60,000 nucleotides of DNA from Takakia lepidozioides. Lineage: Eukaryota; Streptophyta; Takakiopsida; Takakiales; Takakiaceae. The notes beneath the pieces were generated by a model. That model was not told where the DNA came from and ran no database searches. It saw nothing but the letters and a program-made list of their open reading frames with translations. The stretch lies in NCBI GenBank assembly GCA_030704615.1, contig CM060731.1, forward strand, positions 55,228,221 through 55,288,220. Reading direction: 5' to 3'. The position numbers and the translations under genes were made by a program. Positions 53,829 to 60,000 of this stretch are shown here, one piece after another. Numbering within the stretch: the first letter of the stretch is position 1; every line of letters starts with the position of its first letter.

Positions 53829-54575
53829 TGTTAGAGGACTGTCTGGGACTTAGACACTTATATGGGATCTGTAGGGTACCCTTAATTTTTGCACAGACTG
53901 AGACCAACAGGAGCCTTAGGGGTGACAGCAGCGCACTGTAGAGGGGGGTTACACAGCCCGTCACAGCCCGTCACAGCCGACACAGCCAACACAGCCCGTC
54001 ACAGCCAGTCACAGCCCGACACAGCCAAACACAGTCCCACAGCCAGTCACAGCTTGACACAGCTGTCACGACCATAGGGAACGGAGAGCAGGACAGGGAA
54101 CGACTGTGGGGAAACAACACCTGCAAATGGAACATGTTAGTTCACGGACGACGGTTAGTGAGGGAAACGGTTAGAGCCACGGGTAGGAAGATAAATGGAG
54201 AAACAAGGACTGAGAAGGGGGATTTTTCTTGGAAGCACTTCTGGGTCATGCATGAGAGGAGATCGGAAGCAAAGATGGAGAGCACGGTGAAGGAGGAAAG
54301 AGGATTAGTAGATGCTTGTTATATGCAAAGCGATAGTGATATAGTAGAGTAGATTAGAGACACAATGGCTTCGGCTTGATACCTGATAAATCATAATCTG
54401 ATACTTATACGATACAATCACACTGTGTAGAGAGATCTGAGTGAAGTTGTGGAATGAATGGATGAGTTGATGGAATCCGATAGATTGATGAAACAAACTG
54501 ATACTTAATTATCAAATGGTAAGGTAGTTAACATGAATGCGAAAAGGGAAACAAATAAGAAACACCCCCATGATA
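53829..54575 (+). repeat. LTR fragment g
   Basis: Begins TGTTAGAGGACTGTCTGGG after a purine-rich tract (53812-53828), and ends at CCCCCATGATA, about 200 bp short of a full LTR. It marks the right edge of the LTR nest. It is very similar to LTR e, including the GCATGAGAGGAGATCGGAAG region. Confidence 0.85.
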
Positions 54576-57104
54576 ATTTTCACAGTTAGAATGACAATAG
54601 GGCAGAGCTTGCATGTACTGCATGCAATTTTTATACCATACAGTCTGGAGAGTACAGATCGAAAACAACCCTGGCATCCGGAAGATGAAATTGGCACGGC
54701 AGGGGTCCCCTTAGATGTGGTCTAGACTGCAGGCTAGTGGAAACACTTCTGCTTCAAACAACCCTGGCAGCCCTAAGGTGAAATTGGCACCACGGGGGGG
54801 TCCCTTAGATGTGGTCTGGACTGCAGGCTAGTGGAAACACCACTTGACCCAAAGGCAAGAACAGAAGACATGGAAACTGAGAACCACAAACAACACTTGC
54901 CCCCAAATTCAGCTTTTAATATCCCACCAGCTCTGCAAACTCAGGTCCAGCAACTGGTGCTACCGTCAACTCCGAAGCCAACTTTGCAAGTTTCGAGAAG
55001 GACACTTTGAAAGATGAAATAGAAACTATTGTGGATACTGCTGGCACAAACAGGTAATGAATATCATTCCTCTGGAAACTTACATACAAGCAGAATCACA
55101 CCACAGGATTACAATTCAAGATGTGGACAAGGTCTCTCTCAACTATGTAGCCAAACCAGAATGATAGATGGCTATCAATATCAACCACCTCCTCACCTCA
55201 TGAGTGGACTGTATTTAATGAGGTGCGCAATGTAGCAGAGGTAATCAATCCCCAATGACCTCTCAAGTGTACCTGAAGCCCTTATTTTGCGGTTTCCAGA
55301 GGAACACATGCACTTTCGTATAAACTGAATATACTTTCGGATCAGTTTATAGGCCTAATGTACTGCTTTTTGGAAGGAGCTCTCCTCAAGTGGATATCAA
55401 ACTTACAATTATGATATCCATGGGTACTTAATGCTGACCTCCTAGTAATGATAGCATGCATAAAATTACCACTCTGTTATGTGCACAGTACAAGTTTGAG
55501 GAGTCTAATAAACAAAGGTGTCACCAACATCCATCGTAAGTCAGGATATACAAACCTGGGATGGAAACTTTGATGAGTCATCTCAAAGCATTCCTTGGTT
55601 GGCTCAAATACCATTTCCCCTTCAAAAGAAAAAGAAAAGGGATAAATTGCTCAATTTTCACCTGAAAGATAGTTGACTGCTACAGATGGCTCCAGTTGAT
55701 GATATTTTTCAAAGGTGGAGTAGATAGAATATTATCACCTCAAAACTGTAGTGCCATGCCACAAGTTGAAACATGGATAGAATAATTTGAGATAGTCCTG
55801 TCAGGTTGTTCCAAGTGCCGCATGCTACGACTAAAGAGTTACTTTGGAGCTAAGGTGAAGGCTCATTAGACTTTGATCAAGATGTCACTTTTAGAACCCA
55901 AGGACTTCTCCTGGTCTGGCAGACAATTGAGCAAACCTATAAATATAGGTTGTACCAGTGATATGCTCCATGAAAACCTAGCAGAGAGGGTGACAGAGCT
56001 GAAAAGATCATGCATGGAACCCTCTTGCAACTTTTCAAAGCAAATGAAAATCAATGCAGATGTCTAGTCCAAATGACTGGGCTGTCACAATGAGAACCAA
56101 TGCACCTAAAAAATGAGTCAATCCAAAATTCAGTTTCCTATGGGAGATCCATGAATGAACAACACCTGGTTGCAGCCAGTCCAAAGCTTGCTTGTGCTAG
56201 GAAGTGCCAAGTTTCCATAAGGTCAGGACCCCACCATGAACTTCGAAGAATTCAACACAGGTGATTAGTGTCCCAAGGGATGAAATTTACAGATCCTCCA
56301 AACATCCTGCCAAGCATGATAATACGTGTGCAAGCAATACAAACCATTGGCAAGCGTATTAGTTGCAAAAACTGCAATCCATGCATGACCCATGGCAAGG
56401 ACAAACACCCACAGTCCCCTGTGGTATGAGTATGAAAGACCACAACAGATGAGGCAGGACTTCACCCTGAAACCGCTCACTCAGGTTTGGGTTTTCAACT
56501 TTGGCAAAGATATTGCCAGACATGAAAGAGCATTAACTCACTGTGCAGAGTGAAACAGATTAGGACATAACATTAATCGCCATGGCTGTAATCTGTGTTG
56601 CATCCAATAAGCAAAGTTGCATGGGACCATTGGGACTTCCCCGGGCTTCGCTCCATGGAAGCTGCAGCAACCATTGACCGCACTCCACACTGGTCAGTAA
56701 GTGAACTACCACCACAACATCTTACTACCCTCCCCTAATAGGGCTCTACACATCAAGTAACAGACAATCATTCACTCCCAGGATCATTCCTTCGCCGACT
56801 CCTCAGGCTAAATAGATGTGCAATGAGCACAGGCTACTGTATGGGGCTGCTAGGAGGACGGTCAGCTGTGATTTTGCTCGGGTACCCTGTGGATTAAATC
56901 AGTGCTTAATACTTCAGTTCTTGCTCGAGTCTAAGCTCAAGATTGCAACAAGGACTTATACACAAAACATACATTTCAATGAAAACTTCCAATTGGCAAA
57001 TGCTAGCAATAACACTCAGTATGAGCAATTTCCATGCCCAATCTTGAAATGTTTTGTGCTTGGATCGTCCATAATGGCTGTCTACAATGAATTCAAGAGA
57101 AGAA
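54576..57104. other. No recognisable gene
   Basis: Only short ORFs. A 60-bp sequence (GGTCCCCTTAGATGTGGTCT and flanks) is repeated at about 54704 and 54797. Scraps such as GALLKWISNLQL near 55380 and WIE..FEIVLSGCSKCRMLRL near 55770 vaguely resemble gag proteins but are too broken to call. The right part may include the 3' untranslated region of the PRP38B gene, which reads leftwards from 58427. Confidence 0.5.
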
Positions 57105-58427
57105 CTACCTCCATCTCGTGCTACCAAGATGAATCACATCCTCACTACTCGCCGTTTTCGACCGGAAAGCAGTCTCATTGGTATCCTTACTCTTCTTGTC
57201 GCTGGCATCCCCATATACATCCAAAAGCTTCTTCAAATTAGTTGATGCTTGAGGGGCCTTGGGTGGGCTTTTCGAGCTAGGTCGCCTGGGACTGTGGCGC
57301 CGTTCCAAGTCATCATAACGTCTTTCTCTCTCTCTATCTTTGCCCCTATCCCTCTCAACACTCCATTCCCTCCTCCTATCCCTATCTCTCTCACTGTCTC
57401 TGCCCCTTGCCCTGTCTCTTGCTCTGTCCCTTTCAGTCTCTCTACCCCTATCATCCCGAACCCTAGCATGCTCCCTGCTGCCCTCTCGTTCCCTGTTATC
57501 CCTACCCCTGTTTCTACTTCCCTCGCGATCACGATCTCTGTCCCTCTCCTTGGCCCTCTCCCTCTCATAATCTCTGTCGCGCTCCCTCGCTGCACTATCG
57601 GCTTCACGGAGCCTCTCCCTCTCTCTAACCCTATCTCGTTCTCTCTCTCGATCTCGACCATCTCTGTCACTGTCGGCCCTGTCTTGAGTCTTCTGTAACC
57701 GGCGTGAATCATCTCCGTCATGGCGCAGCGGCTCGCGCACTGGGGCGCTTCGCCGTACGGGAGACGAATCGCGAGTGAAAGCTCGGTGTGGAGCTCGCTG
57801 CCCGAAGGAAACGGAGAGTGCAGCTTTCACGGAAGGCGGCCTTCGTGCAGTATCATCGCCGCCATGGCGGCAGCTCGCCCCTGTAACCCCAGCAGGCTGT
57901 GTTGGGAGCTTCATGCGCTCCAAATGTGCAGTGATCTGACGTAGTATAGGCACAGGGATTCGTGGAAAAAGTGTGTCAAAATAGTACTGGTCAAGAAGGA
58001 GGTCACGCACGTACACACCCATGCTGGTCACTCTGCCATTCGACCCTGGAGCGAACTCCTCGTCATCTGTTACATACTGCTCAAACCAGTCCCATAGCGT
58101 CTTTGGATCTCCGACATACCTGAGGTATAGAAACCCTATTGCACGGATGTATGGAGAGTCCCCATGATTCAACAGACCTTGCATCTGCTTCACAGTAAAC
58201 TTCATGGTGAAGAGCTTGTAGAGGAGACAGAACGCCGTCGATGGCCCTCGGCAGTTCCCAGTCATCCATGGCTCCACATGGTCCACCTGATTGTAGATCT
58301 CATCGATGACCTCATGGTATGTTTTCAGGCCGTAAAGCTCCTTGAAGTAATCAGACGACAATATATTGGTGCACAACACTCTCTCAAGCAGCGCATCCAA
58401 GGGTTTCCCGCAGGTCTGGACCTCCAT
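57105..58427 (-). CDS. PRP38B: Pre-mRNA-splicing factor PRP38B-like, intact
   Basis: 440 residues in one open exon. The ATG at 58427 is set by an in-frame TAG nine bases upstream. Residues about 5-175 form the PRP38 domain (VLCTNILSSDYFKELYGLKT, GNCRGPSTAFCLLYKLFTMK, AIGFLYLRYVGDPKTLWDWF, VRDLLLDQYYFDTLFPRIPV). Residues about 205-380 are an RS/RE/RD-rich tail (ERERDRVRERERLREAD and similar). The end, EDVIHLGSTRWR, matches the conserved C-terminal tail of the plant PRP38B family (SRL1-like in Arabidopsis). It acts in the nucleus in spliceosome activation. No stop or frameshift is present, unlike everything around it. An uninterrupted reading frame could mean a processed copy, but no poly-A tail is visible at the 3' side. 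Confidence 0.92.
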   Translation of the reverse strand: MEVQTCGKPLDALLERVLCTNILSSDYFKELYGLKTYHEVIDEIYNQVDHVEPWMTGNCRGPSTAFCLLYKLFTMKFTVKQMQGLLNHGDSPYIRAIGFLYLRYVGDPKTLWDWFEQYVTDDEEFAPGSNGRVTSMGVYVRDLLLDQYYFDTLFPRIPVPILRQITAHLERMKLPTQPAGVTGASCRHGGDDTARRPPSVKAALSVSFGQRAPHRAFTRDSSPVRRSAPVREPLRHDGDDSRRLQKTQDRADSDRDGRDRERERDRVRERERLREADSAARERDRDYERERAKERDRDRDREGSRNRGRDNREREGSREHARVRDDRGRETERDRARDRARGRDSERDRDRRREWSVERDRGKDRERERRYDDLERRHSPRRPSSKSPPKAPQASTNLKKLLDVYGDASDKKSKDTNETAFRSKTASSEDVIHLGSTRWR

Positions 58428-58909
58428 GTGAAACTACTTCAAACCGAAACTCAAAATACAAATCTCGGCCGCCTAACCCTCCTCCTCACAACCATTTGAG
58501 CATCAGCCAAGTACAAATCTTCCTAGACTCTGGAAGTGAACTGCTCATCTGTGCGGTGTGCTATGGCGTGAAGGTTAAGCGGAGGTGAGCTATGCGTAGC
58601 ATCGCGTGAAGGTGGAGGGTGAAGGTGAAGGGAAGTAGAATGAATGTATTTTGGTGGATGTGGATGTGGTACCGGATGTCTTTACTGAGATGGATGCAAC
58701 ATAGTTATGTAAACAGGACGTGGTTTTGAAAATGGGATGCAACATAAGGAGGATGGAGTATAGCTTACTATGCAGTACCGTGGTTACGAGTTGGATTGAC
58801 ATAAAGATTTGGTGTTTTGTGGGGGGTGTTATACGTTCCAGTAACTAGTGCTCACCCAAATCCCCCCCCCCTTGGAGTCCTCGGGAAGGACTAGCTAGCG
58901 CTGGCAGGT
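58428..58909. other. Intergenic between PRP38B and OSB-like locus
   Basis: No coding sequence, array or hairpin seen. The segment next to 58428 is the 5' flank of the minus-strand PRP38B gene and should contain its promoter and leader. I see no clear core-promoter element. Confidence 0.4.
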
Positions 58910-60000
58910 GGTGGGGTGGATACAAGCAGGTGCCATGGTTTCTTGCATCGCCTTGCAACTAGACGCACCAAAACATACGTTTCTGCCTCTTTCGATGGCA
59001 CCGTTTTCCCGCCTTCTCCTGCACGCTCATGCCCGCTTCATACGCAAGCCTCTGTCCTCTCTCTTGGGTCATGCTAGAGGCCTCGCGTTATGCAGATACA
59101 AGGCTGGGCTGTGGAGCTGAACGCGGCATCCCCCTTGGCAATGCGCAGAGGACGGAATCCCTTGCATGTGGTGGCTATGGCTCCTTCAGGGTTGCCAATC
59201 AAATTAGGTAATGCCACGAAACACTTCGCGTTTCTATTTTTTGGGGTCTTTGTGTAGCATGTATGCGTCGTCGGATCCGTGCTCTTGCGCGCAATTCAGC
59301 AGAAACGAATGCACTCTGGGCAAGGAAGCAAGAAATCACGAGATCAAGAGGCAAGGCCTATAATTGATATGTCTGGCGCGTAGGTCAACGCTGTAGCATG
59401 GAACAGCGCCGGCAGGAGTTCCTTAAAGATACTTCACAATGGTGGGAGATGGACAGTAGCGTTGACAAGGTGAGCTTTCGTTATGTAGGATGAGAAGGAG
59501 TCCGAGGGAGTTTGATCGTATTGTGTGGGCTGGAGTGTACCGTTGTTGAGTGAAGTTAGAAACTGCTGTTACTCGTATCGAGGTTGTTCTTCCTGAGCAG
59601 GGTATGAAAGTAGGATACGCGAGGTCTTTTCCCTGGAGTTTGCAAGGTACTTGGGAGGGTTGAGACTGTGGCTCCTCAGCTGTTCCCTGATCGTTTTCAC
59701 AGACCACGTCCCCAGACTACAGACATAAGCTGGTGCAGCATATGGTAAGTTTGGAGATGTTCGGATGTTCCTCATCGTGTAGAGTCCAATGGGTCAAAAG
59801 TTACTTGCTTGAATGTTGTAGAAAGCTCACTCGCACTCCTCCATAATGGAACTTCTCAAAATGTTGATGCTGTCGGATTTTCTGGCACAAAGGTCTACTG
59901 TGGAGCATGGAGCAAAGCATGTGCGAGTTTTTTAAAGATTCTTCTCAATGGTGGGACAACCGCAATCCCAAGGTGTGGCCATCTTAATATACGATGTGAA
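58910..60000 (+). pseudogene. OSB-like organellar single-stranded-DNA-binding protein, 5' part, damaged or incomplete
   Basis: ATG at 58995 opens an Arg/Leu/Ser-rich presequence (MAPFSRLLLHAHARFIRKPL) that looks like a mitochondrial transit peptide, with a TGA at about 59118. Later pieces: ARPIIDMSGA before a stop near 59381; a PDF-type motif MEQRRQEFLKDTSQWWEMD near 59399-59455 followed by a GTGAGC donor; and a second, better motif MCEFFKDSSQWWDNRNPK near 59917-59973. OSB proteins carry one to three PDF motifs and bind single-stranded organelle DNA. The window ends inside the locus, so the PDF continuation cannot be seen. Stops and frame changes suggest a pseudogene or unrecognised introns. 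Confidence 0.5.

Noticed and set aside
55300-56070. Possible decayed gag gene (GALLKW-like and FEIVLSGC scraps)
   Set aside because: Frames change too often and no zinc knuckle or pol sequence follows; resemblance is not above chance by eye.
57233-57721. Long ORFs overlapping PRP38B (162 codons minus, 149 codons plus)
   Set aside because: Shadows of the RS/RD-rich low-complexity coding sequence in other frames.

Overview
The window looks like repeat-rich nuclear DNA from a streptophyte (a seed-free land plant or charophyte-like alga; the species cannot be fixed from the sequence). The reasons are fragments of PLS/DYW-type pentatricopeptide-repeat (PPR) genes, an intact plant-type PRP38B splicing-factor gene, plant OSB-like single-stranded-DNA-binding fragments with PDF motifs, a CACTA transposon with DUF4218-like and DUF4216-like proteins, an Athila/Tat-like Ty3/gypsy element, and a SWIM-containing MULE-type transposase. 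Only one gene, PRP38B at 57.1-58.4 kb (minus), looks intact. Nearly everything else is a mobile element, a decayed gene copy or a repeat. A 500-base run of N lies at 35758-36257.

Layout. 0-35.7 kb: four copies of an unusual multi-exon gene family whose reconstructed order is low-complexity N-terminus, ParB/sulfiredoxin-like domain (motif DGNHRLLAW), helical region, basic linker, permuted DNA-methyltransferase-like domain. Copy A is 1.1-2.8 kb (+), B is 7.8-13.5 kb (-), C is 17.0-20.4 kb (-), and D is 32.0-35.7 kb, with its two halves in opposite orientation. All copies are damaged. Among them lie one near-complete but decayed MULE-type transposase (21.8-25.6 kb), a truncated copy of it (14.2-14.9 kb), a Ty3/gypsy internal region without LTRs or integrase (26.5-31.2 kb), a PPR-DYW pseudogene (5.2-6.6 kb) and a group II intron domain V (7.24 kb).

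The most striking signal is a superfamily of palindromes centred on GGCGCC (typical core GAAATTCGGCGCCGAATTTC). They occur as tandem arrays with several unrelated spacer sequences and periods (about 53, 75, 95, 146 and 288 bp), including exactly self-complementary 80-bp palindromes. The arrays sit in one particular intron of the ParB-methyltransferase genes, on the 5' side of the MULE transposase, and at the broken ends of gene fragments. Single short palindromes sit in most introns of diverged copy D.

36.3-54.6 kb: a nest of LTR fragments from one retrotransposon family. The LTRs contain a CACAGYC minisatellite. Associated pieces are a leader ORF that begins inside the LTR, a gag fragment and an unrecognised ORF just upstream of the 3' LTR. 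The nest is interrupted by a CACTA element (45.9-48.55 kb) and by PPR, OSB-like and unknown gene fragments (48.6-51.0 kb). 54.6-57.1 kb has no recognisable gene. 57.1-60 kb holds PRP38B and the start of a damaged OSB-like gene.

The exciting candidate is the pairing of a multicopy eukaryotic ParB-plus-DNA-methyltransferase gene with a large family of palindromic DNA sites. In bacteria and phages ParB-type proteins bind palindromic sites and are sometimes linked to DNA methylases. Whether the two are functionally connected here is inference only.
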